NCBI RefSeq assembly: GCF_014850955.1
Contig: NZ_JACXSS010000001.1
Span: 2,666,001-2,730,000, forward strand
Reading direction: 5' to 3'
DNA from: Methylomonas albis
Lineage (GTDB): Bacteria > Pseudomonadota > Gammaproteobacteria > Methylococcales > Methylomonadaceae
DNA length: 64,000 bases
Part shown: one piece after another, positions 8,981 through 17,859 of the stretch
How the letters are laid out: the number at the start of each line of letters is the position of its first letter
Position numbering within the stretch: the first letter of the stretch is position 1
Position numbers and translations under genes: made by a program
The notes under the pieces: model-generated
What the model was told of the DNA's origin: nothing
The model's input: the letters and a program-made list of their open reading frames with translations, nothing else
Database searches by the model: none

Positions 8981-11074
8981 ATGAGCACCACTGCTGGAAA
9001 CAAGGAACACCCGCACCGAAAACAGTCAACGCAAACCTTGCTGGGATTCTTATTCGACCTGCTGGAAATCCCCAGTCAAGCCAAAGGAATCCGAGAGCGT
9101 TTGCTGGAGTCAGCCAGCGACGACAGCCAGGCAGCGCTGAGCAGCATCGGTGACCATTTGGGTTTAAATATGGAGAGCGCGCTGCTTACGCCCATTGCCG
9201 CGGCCAACGCCTCAGCCCCGCACACGCCGCTGCTAACCAGCCTCTCCGATGGCTGCGGCTGGCTGGTATTGTGCGGATTTCGCGGCGGCAAAGTCAGAGT
9301 GGCCCTTGCGCAGGGCGAGGTTATCGAAGAGCGCCACGTCAAACCGGCAGACATCGCCGCACTGTTGGGCCGAAGCGATGCCGGCATCAGCAAGTGGCTG
9401 TTAGTACAAGCCCAGGCGCCACTGGAGAATGCCGTCAGTCAAGACCACCATGCGCACATGCCGCCATTTAGCCGCTTGCTGGAGCTGTTACGCGCTGATC
9501 GCCACGATCTCTGGCTATTGTTGGGCTTGGCTTTGGGCTCCGGATTGCTAGCGCTGGCTTCGCCGGTGGCGGTGCAAGCGCTGGTTAATACCGTGGCGAT
9601 GGGCGGCATGGGCCAGCCTTTAATCGTATTGGCCACCATACTGTTTTTCTTTCTAAGCTTCGGCGGCGCGGTCTATGTGTTGGAATCTTATCTGGTGGAA
9701 ATCGTGCAGCGGCGAATTTTCGTGCGCCTGGCCGCCGACCTGGCCTATCGCTTGCCCAGGGTGCGCAGCGATGCCTACGATAGTCAAAACGGCGCGGAAC
9801 TGGTCAATCGCTTTTTCGATGTATTGACCTTGCAGAAAGCCGGTTCTGCGTTGCTCTTGGACGGCTTGAGTACCGTAGTACAAACCTGCGTCGGCCTAAT
9901 CATGCTGGCCTTCTATCACCCCTTCCTGCTGGCCTTCGATGTGGTGTTGCTATTGTCTATCACTGCCATCGTATTTTTATTGGGCCGCGGCGCGGTCACC
10001 ACGGCAATTCAGGAATCGATCAGCAAATATGCCTTGGTCGCCTGGCTGGAAAGCGTTGCCGGGAATATTCAAACTTTTAAATTCGGTAACGGTGCGCTGA
10101 TGGCCGCCAACCGTACCGACCGTCTGTCGCTGGACTATTTAACCGCCAAACGCCAGCATTACCGCGTGCTGCTGGGCCAAGTCATCGCCTCAGTAGCGCT
10201 GTATGCCATCGCCAGCACGGCCTTGTTGGCTATCGGTGGCTACTTGGTCATAGACGGCCATTTAACTTTGGGGCAATTGGTGGCGGCGGAACTGATCGTC
10301 TCGTCAGCTTTACTGGCCTTGATCAAATTCGGCAAACATCTGGAAGGCTTTTACGATTTGATGGCCGGCACGGACAAGATCGGCCATTTGCTGGATTTGC
10401 CCTTGGAAGAGTCAGCAGAAGTAGACGCAGAATTTAACGGTCCGGCGTCGCTGACAGTCAGCGACTTAAAATTCGGCTTCGGTGTTCAACGGCCATTATT
10501 CTCGGGTTTTGCGATGCAAATTCAACCCGGCGAAAAAGTCGCGATTTTCGGCGGCCCCGGTAGCGGTAAAACCGCGTTGGTCTCGCTAATCAGCGGGACG
10601 CGGCAAGCACAAGCCGGCCAAATACAAATCAACGGCCAGGCACTCGAAGACCTTCGCTTGAGTACCTTGCGGCAGAACATCGCAGTAGTCAGCCGACTGG
10701 AGACTTTTCACGATAGCCTGCTGGAAAATGTCAGGCTTGGCGATGCGAACCTGAGCGTTGCCGATGTCCAGCGGGCCTTGGCCAAAGTCGGCTTGACCGA
10801 CTTGGATTTGGATACCGTCATGAGTCCCGGCGGCTCCCCACTTGCCCATAGCCAAGCCATACAAGTTATGCTGGCCAGAGCCATCATCGCCAACCCTGCC
10901 TTGTTGATCGTGGATGGCATACTCGATGGCTTGGATAGCGGATTACAGCAGCAGTTGGCATCAATACTGTTGGCCGCTGACGCGCCCTGGACGTTACTGC
11001 TACTAACAGGATCGAAAGAATTAGCCGCACTTTGCGGGCGCGAGATCACTTTGCCGGGAGCCGCCCATGACTGA
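8981..11074 (+). CDS. ABC exporter of the type I secretion class with degenerate ATPase motifs
   Basis: 697 residues: a non-conserved N-terminal region (1-165), an ABC exporter membrane domain (about 170-465) and a nucleotide-binding domain (about 490-697). Walker A is intact (GPGSGKT, 525-531). The other motifs are not: the Q-loop position reads VSR (about 570-572), the signature reads LAHSQ (621-625) instead of LSGGQ, the Walker B end reads LLIVDG (641-646) so the catalytic Glu is Gly, and the H-loop region reads LTGS without His (675-678). It overlaps the adaptor gene by 8 bases. The role as type I exporter is inferred from the HlyD and TolC partners. A homodimer with these motifs would be expected to hydrolyse ATP poorly. 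Confidence 0.85.
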   Translation: MSTTAGNKEHPHRKQSTQTLLGFLFDLLEIPSQAKGIRERLLESASDDSQAALSSIGDHLGLNMESALLTPIAAANASAPHTPLLTSLSDGCGWLVLCGFRGGKVRVALAQGEVIEERHVKPADIAALLGRSDAGISKWLLVQAQAPLENAVSQDHHAHMPPFSRLLELLRADRHDLWLLLGLALGSGLLALASPVAVQALVNTVAMGGMGQPLIVLATILFFFLSFGGAVYVLESYLVEIVQRRIFVRLAADLAYRLPRVRSDAYDSQNGAELVNRFFDVLTLQKAGSALLLDGLSTVVQTCVGLIMLAFYHPFLLAFDVVLLLSITAIVFLLGRGAVTTAIQESISKYALVAWLESVAGNIQTFKFGNGALMAANRTDRLSLDYLTAKRQHYRVLLGQVIASVALYAIASTALLAIGGYLVIDGHLTLGQLVAAELIVSSALLALIKFGKHLEGFYDLMAGTDKIGHLLDLPLEESAEVDAEFNGPASLTVSDLKFGFGVQRPLFSGFAMQIQPGEKVAIFGGPGSGKTALVSLISGTRQAQAGQIQINGQALEDLRLSTLRQNIAVVSRLETFHDSLLENVRLGDANLSVADVQRALAKVGLTDLDLDTVMSPGGSPLAHSQAIQVMLARAIIANPALLIVDGILDGLDSGLQQQLASILLAADAPWTLLLLTGSKELAALCGREITLPGAAHD

Positions 11075-12377
11075 TTTACAGATTAGGCTGTCGGCGCTAT
11101 CGGCAGCTCACACCCCTCGTCTAGTCAGCAGTTTAGCGCGCGCTTGCGTCTGGCTATTTCTGTTGACACCTCCAGCCCTGCTAATGACACCTTGGCAACA
11201 AAACATCAACGGTAACGGCCGAGTGTCCGCGTTTGCACCACTGGAACGCCAACAAAACTTGGATGCCCCGGTTTCCGGCCGTATCGTCAGTTGGCATGCT
11301 AAAGAAGGCGCCAAAGTGAAGGCCGGCGATTTGCTGATGGAAATTACCGATGTCGATCCGGAATTGCTGGCACGCTTGCAGCAGCAAAGGGCGGCGGCCG
11401 CCGCAAAATTGGCGGCTAAAGAAGACGAACTGCAGGCGTATCGCCTGCAAATCGACAATTTGATTGCTACCCGCGATTTACAAGTAGCTACCGCGCAATA
11501 CCGGCTGGATGTCGCACGGCAACGCGCGCGCTCCGCCAGTGAAGCCATTGCCTCCGCCCGTGCCACGCTGGAAACGGCCAGCGTGCAAACCCAGCGCCTG
11601 CAACGCTTGATAGGCGACGGCTTGGTATCGCAACGCGATTACGAAGTTGCTCAGCGCGACGGTATCGTCGCGCAACGCAGTCTGAACAGCGCGCAAGCCA
11701 GCCTGGAAGGCGCCTTGGCCGAACAACGCGCCGCCGAAGCGGAAATCGGCCGAATTCGCGCCGATGCCCAGGCGCGTATCGACTCGGCGACGGCCTCGGC
11801 CAACAAAACTCAAAGCGAACTGGAAGACAGCCGCAGCAGCCTGTTAAAAAGCGAAGTGGATGTGTCACGCCAACAATCCCAACAAATCAGAGCGCCACGC
11901 GACAGCAGCATTCTTAGGCTGCTGGCCAATCCGCAGAGCGACATTGTCAGACAGGGCGAGCCCTTGCTTGTATTGGTGCCGGATATGGATGTGAAAGCCG
12001 TGGAACTGTGGGTCGACGGCAACGATGCCGTATTAATCACCCCAGGCCGGCATGCGCGTCTGCAATTCGAAGGCTGGCCTGCCTTGCAATTCGCCGGCTG
12101 GCCGGAAGTGGCGGTCGGCACCTTCGGCGGCTTGGTAGCCTTCGTGGACTCTACCGACGACGGCAAGGGTAAATTCCGGGTACTGATCGTGCCCGACCCC
12201 AACGACCGCCCCTGGCCGACAGAACGCTTCGCTCGCCAAGGCGTGCGTGTCAAAGGCTGGGTGTTGTTGAACCGAGTAACGATGGCTTACGAACTGTGGC
12301 GGCAACTGAATGCCTTTCCGCCGCAAATGACTATGGAAGCACCGGCGACCGATTTGGTCAGGCAAAAACTGAAATAA
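11067..12377 (+). CDS. HlyD-family periplasmic adaptor (membrane fusion protein)
   Basis: 436 residues. One N-terminal membrane helix (about 26-44), then a half-lipoyl motif (DAPVSGRIVSWHAKEGAKVKAG), a long Ala/Gln/Arg-rich coiled-coil hairpin (about 95-270) and a beta-barrel part with a second half-lipoyl segment. This is the HlyD layout, joining an inner-membrane ABC exporter to an outer-membrane channel. The start overlaps the exporter gene by 8 bases, implying translational coupling. Confidence 0.9.
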   Translation: MTDLQIRLSALSAAHTPRLVSSLARACVWLFLLTPPALLMTPWQQNINGNGRVSAFAPLERQQNLDAPVSGRIVSWHAKEGAKVKAGDLLMEITDVDPELLARLQQQRAAAAAKLAAKEDELQAYRLQIDNLIATRDLQVATAQYRLDVARQRARSASEAIASARATLETASVQTQRLQRLIGDGLVSQRDYEVAQRDGIVAQRSLNSAQASLEGALAEQRAAEAEIGRIRADAQARIDSATASANKTQSELEDSRSSLLKSEVDVSRQQSQQIRAPRDSSILRLLANPQSDIVRQGEPLLVLVPDMDVKAVELWVDGNDAVLITPGRHARLQFEGWPALQFAGWPEVAVGTFGGLVAFVDSTDDGKGKFRVLIVPDPNDRPWPTERFARQGVRVKGWVLLNRVTMAYELWRQLNAFPPQMTMEAPATDLVRQKLK

Positions 12378-12383
12378 GCGCTT

Positions 12384-14189
12384 ATGAATCGTTTTGCATC
12401 CCGTCAACACCAATCAGGGGCTACGGCCAAACACTTACAAGCCTACGGGCGACGTATCGGCACAATCTTGCTGATACCTTTGCTGGTCAGTTGCGGACAA
12501 TATCTCGACACCAGCCCCGACCGCAAATTGGTCAAGCGCGTGGAAGAACGCTTGAAGCCCGATGAGGGCTTGCCGCTGCCGGCGATCTCGCAGCTGCCGC
12601 CGCAGACCGTCGAGCAGGCCTTGCCCAAGTTTAAGGAAGGCCGGCCCAAGTCGGCGACTATTCTGCCACCGCCCAGCGCGACGAAACCGGAATTACCCAA
12701 GGCAGCACCGGAAGCGAGCAAGCAGTTGTCCATCGCGGCGGTGCGGAGTATGGCTTTGGAAAACAACCTGGATTTAAAAATAGCCCAGGCCGACCCGAAA
12801 ATCGCCGCCACCGCGGTCAGCGAGGAAGAAGCCAAGTTCGACGATTTAATCTTTGCCAAGGCCAAATACGGTAAGAAAAACACCCCGGCGCAAAATCTGG
12901 ATGTCGTTAGCTTCACTCCGGTTGATTCAAATTCGCCACTGAAAAACGAAATCGACAAACTCACCGCCGTGCCGCAGGAAACCGAGATGCTGGATATGGA
13001 GGCCGGGATCGTCATTCCGTTGCGTACCGGCGCCAAAGTGACCGTCAGTTCACCGTTCGACGGCAAACGGCAATTTCGTGGCGTCGCTTCCGACCAGTAT
13101 CAAAACGCGCTGCGGTTTTCCATCAGCCAGCCCTTACTGCGCGACGCCGGGATTTCCAATAACGTCGCCGGCATCCGTATCGCCCGCTACGAGCAACAAG
13201 CCGTCGACGTCAAAACCCGCTTGCAGGCGATTCGGGTATTGGCCATGGTCGAGCGGGCTTATTGGAGCCTGTATGTGGCTTGGGGCGAATTGGACGTGCG
13301 CCGCCAGCAGTACGAAAACGCCTCCAATAATCTAAGCATGGTCAGAAAACGCGTGGCGGAAGGCTTGACAGCGAGCATCGAAATCAACCGGGCAGAAATC
13401 GGCGTGGCCGAACGCCTGGAGTCCTTGATTATTGCCGAAACCAGCCTAAAAACCCGCCAACGTCAGTTGAAGTTGTTATTAAACGCGCCCGGCCTGGACC
13501 TGGATTCGCAAACGCTGCTGATTCCCGAAACCTCGCCGACCCTGCTGGAGTTTAATCTGGACCGCGAGCAACTGGCGCAACGCGCGCTGGACGGCCGCTT
13601 GGAATTGCTGGAATTGGAGTTGAAACTGGCGGCTGACTTAACCAAAATCGACTACCTCAGCAATCAAACCCTGCCGATGTTCATGCTGGATTACAACTAC
13701 GCTGCCTTGGGCCGCGATACCTCGTCCTACAGCGGCGCTTTCGACCAGACCTTAAGCGGCAATTACTCGGACTGGTCGGTGGGCTTACGCATGGAAATTC
13801 CGCTGAGCAACGAACTGCGCCGGGCTCGCCTGGACCGCGCCGTGCAAGAACGCATGCAACGCCTGACCAGCCAACAGCTACGCGAATTGAGCGTGCGCCG
13901 AGAAATCTACGATGCGTTGGATCAAATGAACCAAAACTGGCAACGCATTCTAGCCACCCGCCAAAACGTGGTGCTGGCCGGCCTGAATTACGATGCCGAA
14001 CTCAAACAATTTAAGGAAGGCTTGCGGACGATGACCGAAGTACTGGAAACCCTGACTCGTCTCGGCGAAGCGCAACTGCGCGAGGTGCGCGCCATCGGCG
14101 ATTATCAAGTGTCGATGATAGACCTGGCATTTGCTACCGGAACTTTGCTGGGACATAGCCGGGTGGATTTGGGATGGCAAAACAATTGA
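12384..14189 (+). CDS. TolC-family outer-membrane channel lipoprotein
   Basis: 601 residues. An N-terminal hydrophobic segment ends in a lipobox-like LLVSCG (Cys about residue 37), so a lipidated outer-membrane protein is likely. After a Pro-rich linker, two repeated alpha-helical halves (about 125-350 and 390-595), with the SISQPLLRDAG motif and heptad-like helices, fit the outer-membrane efflux family. It follows the adaptor gene by six bases and completes an export machine of ABC protein, adaptor and channel. No substrate gene is visible nearby. Confidence 0.87.
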   Translation: MNRFASRQHQSGATAKHLQAYGRRIGTILLIPLLVSCGQYLDTSPDRKLVKRVEERLKPDEGLPLPAISQLPPQTVEQALPKFKEGRPKSATILPPPSATKPELPKAAPEASKQLSIAAVRSMALENNLDLKIAQADPKIAATAVSEEEAKFDDLIFAKAKYGKKNTPAQNLDVVSFTPVDSNSPLKNEIDKLTAVPQETEMLDMEAGIVIPLRTGAKVTVSSPFDGKRQFRGVASDQYQNALRFSISQPLLRDAGISNNVAGIRIARYEQQAVDVKTRLQAIRVLAMVERAYWSLYVAWGELDVRRQQYENASNNLSMVRKRVAEGLTASIEINRAEIGVAERLESLIIAETSLKTRQRQLKLLLNAPGLDLDSQTLLIPETSPTLLEFNLDREQLAQRALDGRLELLELELKLAADLTKIDYLSNQTLPMFMLDYNYAALGRDTSSYSGAFDQTLSGNYSDWSVGLRMEIPLSNELRRARLDRAVQERMQRLTSQQLRELSVRREIYDALDQMNQNWQRILATRQNVVLAGLNYDAELKQFKEGLRTMTEVLETLTRLGEAQLREVRAIGDYQVSMIDLAFATGTLLGHSRVDLGWQNN

Positions 14190-14283
14190 ATTTAAAGAGG
14201 CGCAAAAGTCTTGCACCTCTGCGTCCCAAACCTGTCATTTGCCAAGATTTACCCATAAACCCGGCGTATTCATCTCCTGCAAA

Positions 14284-14311
14284 CCGTCCTTGGTTTGTCT
14301 ATTAAGGACGG
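14284..14311. terminator. Possible hairpin between convergent tolC-like gene and slyD
   Basis: An eight-pair perfect stem CCGTCCTT/AAGGACGG with a 12-base loop lies between two convergent genes. There is no long T-run on either side (only TTT on the minus strand), so it is a weak candidate. Confidence 0.4.
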
Positions 14312-14317
14312 AGGGTA

Positions 14318-14794
14318 TTAATGATGGCAGCCTGCGCCGTGGACATGCCCATGGGAAACCTCATCGGCGGTGGCCGGTCTGACTTCGATGACTTCAACGT
14401 CAAAGGTCAAATCTTCGCCTGCCAATGGGTGATTGCCATCGATGGTGACGTCGTCGCCGTCGATCTCAACGATGGTGATGATGCCTGGACCATGGCTGAC
14501 ATCCGCGTGAAACTGCATGCCTATTTCGATATCCATACCGTCGAACATTTTTTTGGATACGACCTGGACCATTTCCTCTGACACGTCGCCGTAAGCCTGA
14601 TCGGCAGCGATGGTCACGTTGAATTTATCGCCAGCTTGCTTGCCGTTTAACGCCGCTTCCAATCCGGCAATAATGTTGCCTGCACCGTGCAAATACAACA
14701 AGGGCTCTTCGCCTCTGGAACTATCCAGCTGCTCACCGTCTTGGTTGGTTAAGGTATAATGGATAGTAACCGCTGTTTTGTCTGTGATTTGCAT
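14318..14794 (-). CDS. slyD: FKBP-type peptidyl-prolyl isomerase SlyD
   Basis: 158 residues from the ATG at 14794 (MQITDKTAV), chosen because SlyD proteins begin at this point; an upstream ATG at 14854 overlaps greB. Folding helper with a prolyl isomerase FKBP domain and an inserted chaperone flap (about residues 70-128, containing FDGMDIEIGMQF). The C-terminal tail GHVHGAGCHH is a short metal-binding tail, as in SlyD, which supplies Ni2+ for hydrogenase assembly in E. coli. Divergent from greB, 58 bases apart. Confidence 0.92.
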   Translation of the reverse strand: MQITDKTAVTIHYTLTNQDGEQLDSSRGEEPLLYLHGAGNIIAGLEAALNGKQAGDKFNVTIAADQAYGDVSEEMVQVVSKKMFDGMDIEIGMQFHADVSHGPGIITIVEIDGDDVTIDGNHPLAGEDLTFDVEVIEVRPATADEVSHGHVHGAGCHH

Positions 14795-14852
14795 AAGCGT
14801 CTTCGCTGGATGAAAAAAAGCCGACATCATATAACCTTTTCCCCGAAAAAAC

Positions 14853-15344
14853 ATGTCACGCTGGCGCCCGCCCGGTCCTAAATCGTCGCCTTACGTCACC
14901 GCCGAAAGCTATCGCACCCTGGAAACAGAACTGAAGCAGCTTTGGGAGCGACGTAAGGACGTAACCATTGCCCTGTCGGCCGCCGCCGCAGAAGGCGATC
15001 GCTCTGAGAATGCCGAGTATCAATATCGGAAAAAAGAATTGCGGGAAATCGACCGCCGGATTCATTATCTGCAAAAACGCCTGCCCTCGTTGACCGTGGT
15101 TTCCGAAAAACCGGCCAAACAAGATCAGGTTTTTTTCGGCGCGTGGGTGACGCTGGAAACCATGGATGGCACGGAAATAACGTATCGCATAGTTGGCGCC
15201 GACGAAATCGATACCACGGGCGGCTTGATCAGTTTGGATTCGCCGCTGGCCAAAGGCTTATTGAAAAAAATGCTGGACGATGAAGTGGCGATACGCCACG
15301 CTGACCAGGAAACGCGCTATTACATCACCGCAATCCGCTATTGA
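14853..15344 (+). CDS. greB: Transcription elongation factor GreB
   Basis: 163 residues, the normal GreB length. The N-terminal coiled coil carries the acidic tip LSAAAAEGDRSENAEYQ, which enters the RNA polymerase secondary channel and stimulates transcript cleavage. The C-terminal FKBP-like domain includes VTLETMDGTEITYRIVGADE. The opening SRWRPP and the basic patch are GreB-like rather than GreA-like. The next small gene follows after six bases, so greB may lead this cluster. Confidence 0.93.
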   Translation: MSRWRPPGPKSSPYVTAESYRTLETELKQLWERRKDVTIALSAAAAEGDRSENAEYQYRKKELREIDRRIHYLQKRLPSLTVVSEKPAKQDQVFFGAWVTLETMDGTEITYRIVGADEIDTTGGLISLDSPLAKGLLKKMLDDEVAIRHADQETRYYITAIRY

Positions 15345-15350
15345 AGCACT

Positions 15351-15515
15351 ATGAACTCACATGCGTCATTGACCCGCTGCAAATGGTTCTGCATCGTTTT
15401 GCTGCTAACCATTCTTGACTTCGGCCCAATACCGCTAATGGGTTTGCCGCTACTTTATATCCTGGCTTTCCGCCCACGCTGGTTCAAGGAATTGGTCGAC
15501 CGCATTTATTCATGA
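15351..15515 (+). CDS. Small membrane protein of unknown function
   Basis: 54 residues (MNSHASLTRC at the start, VDRIYS at the end). Two hydrophobic stretches (about 13-22 and 27-40) around a FGPIPLMG turn suggest a small inner-membrane protein. The RPRWF segment after the second stretch looks cytosolic. Its stop overlaps the next start (ATGA), so it is translationally coupled to the cyclotransferase-like gene. No Shine-Dalgarno is strong; the coding call rests on the packed operon layout and the clean overlap. Confidence 0.65.
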   Translation: MNSHASLTRCKWFCIVLLLTILDFGPIPLMGLPLLYILAFRPRWFKELVDRIYS

Positions 15516-15922
15516 ATAAACCGCACTACCTGTTTGTCTACGGCACACTCCGTAGAGACCACCAAAATCAAATCCAACACCCATTCCTGAGCACTTGCCT
15601 TTACATCAATGATGCATCGATGCGCGGCGAACTATTTGCAATAGATGCCTATCCTGGTGCTATTGCTGCTGGTACCACTCTGGTCAAAGGCGAGCTGTAC
15701 TTAATGCAAGACCCCGAACAGACATTGTCGGCATTGGATATTTACGAAGAATGCACCGCGCAATTTCCGGAGCCTCATGAATACATGCGCCGCGAATTGG
15801 CGGTAAGCCTACCGGACGGACAAACTATTTCGGCCTGGACCTATCTTTACAATCGGCCTCTCACTGGCCTAAAACGCATCGATTGCGGCGACTACCTTAA
15901 CTATCTGCAGGACAAATCATGA
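15512..15922 (+). CDS. Gamma-glutamylcyclotransferase-like protein (YtfP family)
   Basis: 136 residues opening with LFVYGTLRRDH, the family's substrate-binding loop, then YPGAIAAG and the acidic segment DIYEECT, where the catalytic Glu is expected. The family cyclises gamma-glutamyl amines or acts in peptide repair; the substrate here is unknown. It overlaps the small membrane protein and dtd by ATGA on both sides. Confidence 0.85.
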   Translation: MNKPHYLFVYGTLRRDHQNQIQHPFLSTCLYINDASMRGELFAIDAYPGAIAAGTTLVKGELYLMQDPEQTLSALDIYEECTAQFPEPHEYMRRELAVSLPDGQTISAWTYLYNRPLTGLKRIDCGDYLNYLQDKS

Positions 15923-16365
15923 TCAGCATCATCCAGCGCGTGACCCAAGCCAAAGTCACCGTAAGTACCATCGACATTGGTGTGATCGGCACCGGCATCA
16001 TGGCCTTGGTGGCGGTCGAGAAAACTGATACTCCCAAGCAAGCCGACCGCCTGCTGGAACGGATATTGAATTACCGAATCTTTGCGGACGCTGACGACAA
16101 AATGAATCTGAGCTTGCGCGATATTAAGGGCGGCCTGCTGCTGGTACCGCAATTTACCTTGGCAGCCAACACCGACAGCGGCAACCGGCCCAGTTTCGCC
16201 TCGGCTGCCGCGCCGGAAATGGGTCGAGAGTTATTCGCTTACTTGCAGCAGCGGGCGTTGGAAGTATACCCCTCCAGCCAGTTCGGCGAGTTCGGCGCGG
16301 ACATGAAAGTGGCATTGATCAACAATGGTCCGGTGACTTTTACGCTGCGATGTGTGGAAAAGTAG
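15919..16365 (+). CDS. dtd: D-aminoacyl-tRNA deacylase
   Basis: 148 residues, close to E. coli Dtd (145). It hydrolyses D-amino acids from mischarged tRNAs. Seen: IIQRVTQAKVTV at the N-terminus, the catalytic PQFTLAAN (usually SQFTL) and the C-terminal NNGPVTF cross-subunit motif that gives chiral proofreading. The start overlaps the previous gene by four bases. Confidence 0.95.
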   Translation: MISIIQRVTQAKVTVSTIDIGVIGTGIMALVAVEKTDTPKQADRLLERILNYRIFADADDKMNLSLRDIKGGLLLVPQFTLAANTDSGNRPSFASAAAPEMGRELFAYLQQRALEVYPSSQFGEFGADMKVALINNGPVTFTLRCVEK

Positions 16366-16549
16366 CATGGCATCAACATCGGAAATCAGACAGGGAGTTA
16401 GAGCAACCTTGTAACACAATCGGTACTCAGCGGAACCGATAGCAAGGGTAAAGCCCATCTGATCTGTGTTAAATAACATAATTTAATTTGCCTAACGCGC
16501 GTCATCTCCCTACAATTACCCCACCTTAATTACCACACGAGAAATACAT

Positions 16550-17116
16550 ATGAAAATTCAACATTTGCTAATCGCCTTAGCCTTGCCTGCACTGCTAACC
16601 CTAACGGGCTGCGAATCGGCAAAACCGGTCGAAGCAACTGCTGAGCCCGCGGTAGTGGCACCAGCACCAGCTGAAACCGCCGCCCCCGCTAATGCGGCAC
16701 CCGCAGCACCGGCCATGAACCCGGAACACTGCGCAAAACACAAAGCCGATGCCGCAGCACACAATTGTGTCGAGCATTGCGCCAAACACAAAGGTAAAAA
16801 AGGCAAAGCCTGTCTGAAGCATTGCGCTGATAAAGCCGCAGCCGAACACGATTGCGCAAAACATTGCGCCGATCACCCAGGCGCTAAAGACAAAGTCTGC
16901 GCACAACATTGCGCGCAAGACAGCAATGCCAGCGCACACCAATGCGGCACCGAACATTGTGCCCATCACGAAGCAGCCGCCGCCGCCAATTGCAGCAGCC
17001 AACATTGCGCCCATCATCAAGGTGGCGCAGCGCATGATTGCAGTGCCGATCATTGCAAAAAACACGGCGGTGACATGGCCGATTGCTGCGGTTCCGCGCA
17101 TAAATGCGATAAATAG
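16550..17116 (+). CDS. Cys/His-repeat lipoprotein, probable metal-binding protein
   Basis: 188 residues. Signal peptide with lipobox LTLTGC (Cys about residue 21), then an Ala/Pro linker (22-56), then about 130 residues that are almost entirely a repeat of C-x(2,3)-H-C-x-x-H/D, for example CVEHCAKH, CLKHCADK, CAKHCADH, CAQHC, CGTEHCAHH, CSSQHCAHH and CSADHCKKH, ending CCGSAHKC. By my count the mature repeat part holds about 18 Cys and 21 His. It matches no family I can name. The pattern is CxxHC, not heme-binding CxxCH. A periplasmic or outer-membrane soft-metal sponge (copper or zinc) is inferred. Single gene, with a strong inverted repeat after the stop. Confidence 0.85.
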   Translation: MKIQHLLIALALPALLTLTGCESAKPVEATAEPAVVAPAPAETAAPANAAPAAPAMNPEHCAKHKADAAAHNCVEHCAKHKGKKGKACLKHCADKAAAEHDCAKHCADHPGAKDKVCAQHCAQDSNASAHQCGTEHCAHHEAAAAANCSSQHCAHHQGGAAHDCSADHCKKHGGDMADCCGSAHKCDK

Positions 17117-17137
17117 TTTGTAATCGCCTATCGGATC

Positions 17138-17177
17138 GGGCTTAACTGCGGCCGCTACTCCACCCGCAGTTAAGCCC
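17138..17177. terminator. Perfect 14-bp inverted repeat after the Cys/His lipoprotein gene
   Basis: GGGCTTAACTGCGG (17138-17151) is exactly complementary to 17164-17177, with a 12-base loop. It starts 22 bases after the stop codon. No T-run follows on the plus strand, so it may be an unusual terminator or an mRNA 3' stabiliser. Confidence 0.6.
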
Positions 17178-17399
17178 ACCATACAAATCCGGCTTAGTAC
17201 ACCAGCCCTTACCCCTCTCAAAAAACTAATGCCTGACATGTGTCGGCAATAGATTTACATCCATACTCGCCTACACTCCGACTTATTCGACGCCTGATCA
17301 GCTTGATCTGTTTCGTTGCCGAATAGCTTACAACTGCGCTAAATTCTCGAATCCGGCCAACTAGGCCAAAGACCTTATTGTTTTGCCATAGAGGACGTC

Positions 17400-17804
17400 A
17401 TGGCCGAATCCAATCACAACCCCACCATTGTTGCTGCGATCTTTGGTGTCAACGGCTCGATTAGCATGGCTATCATCAGTAACTGGGATAAATTGACCGG
17501 ACAACAGAAGGCTACGGAAACGACTCTGACTCAAGCGATTGCGACGCCGCCTTACGCGCCGCTAAAGAAGGAAAAACCTGCAATAGTTTTGCCTCCTCAG
17601 GTAATCGACATCAGCGGTGATTGGTATAACTCAGCTGCTCCCACTGCAGGCGGCACCCACATCGATCAGCAAAACGATAGTTTTCAATTCCAGGCTTGGG
17701 GAATGCTGGCGCAAGGCGTAGGCTATACAAACGGCGCCAGAATTACCGCGACCTGCACCGACACTATTATGGGTACTTATATATCTGCCGGTGTGCGGCA
17801 ATGA
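17400..17804 (+). CDS. Hypothetical protein with one possible membrane segment
   Basis: 134 residues, start ATG 17400 preceded by GAGGA. Residues 9-28 are hydrophobic and may be a signal anchor. A Lys/Pro-rich linker follows, and then a small beta-rich domain beginning DISGDWYNSAAPTAGGTHI and holding DSFQFQAWGML. The pattern resembles small beta-sheet domains that begin with a GxW motif, but I recognise no family. It stands alone. Confidence 0.55.
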   Translation: MAESNHNPTIVAAIFGVNGSISMAIISNWDKLTGQQKATETTLTQAIATPPYAPLKKEKPAIVLPPQVIDISGDWYNSAAPTAGGTHIDQQNDSFQFQAWGMLAQGVGYTNGARITATCTDTIMGTYISAGVRQ

Positions 17805-17859
17805 GGCGGAATACACAAACAGCACATTGTGTGCGAATGGCTGTCTGTGATTAAAGCAT

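Noticed and set aside
16550-17116. Multiheme cytochrome reading of the Cys-rich repeat
   Set aside because: The repeat is CxxHC, not CxxCH; no heme attachment motif occurs.
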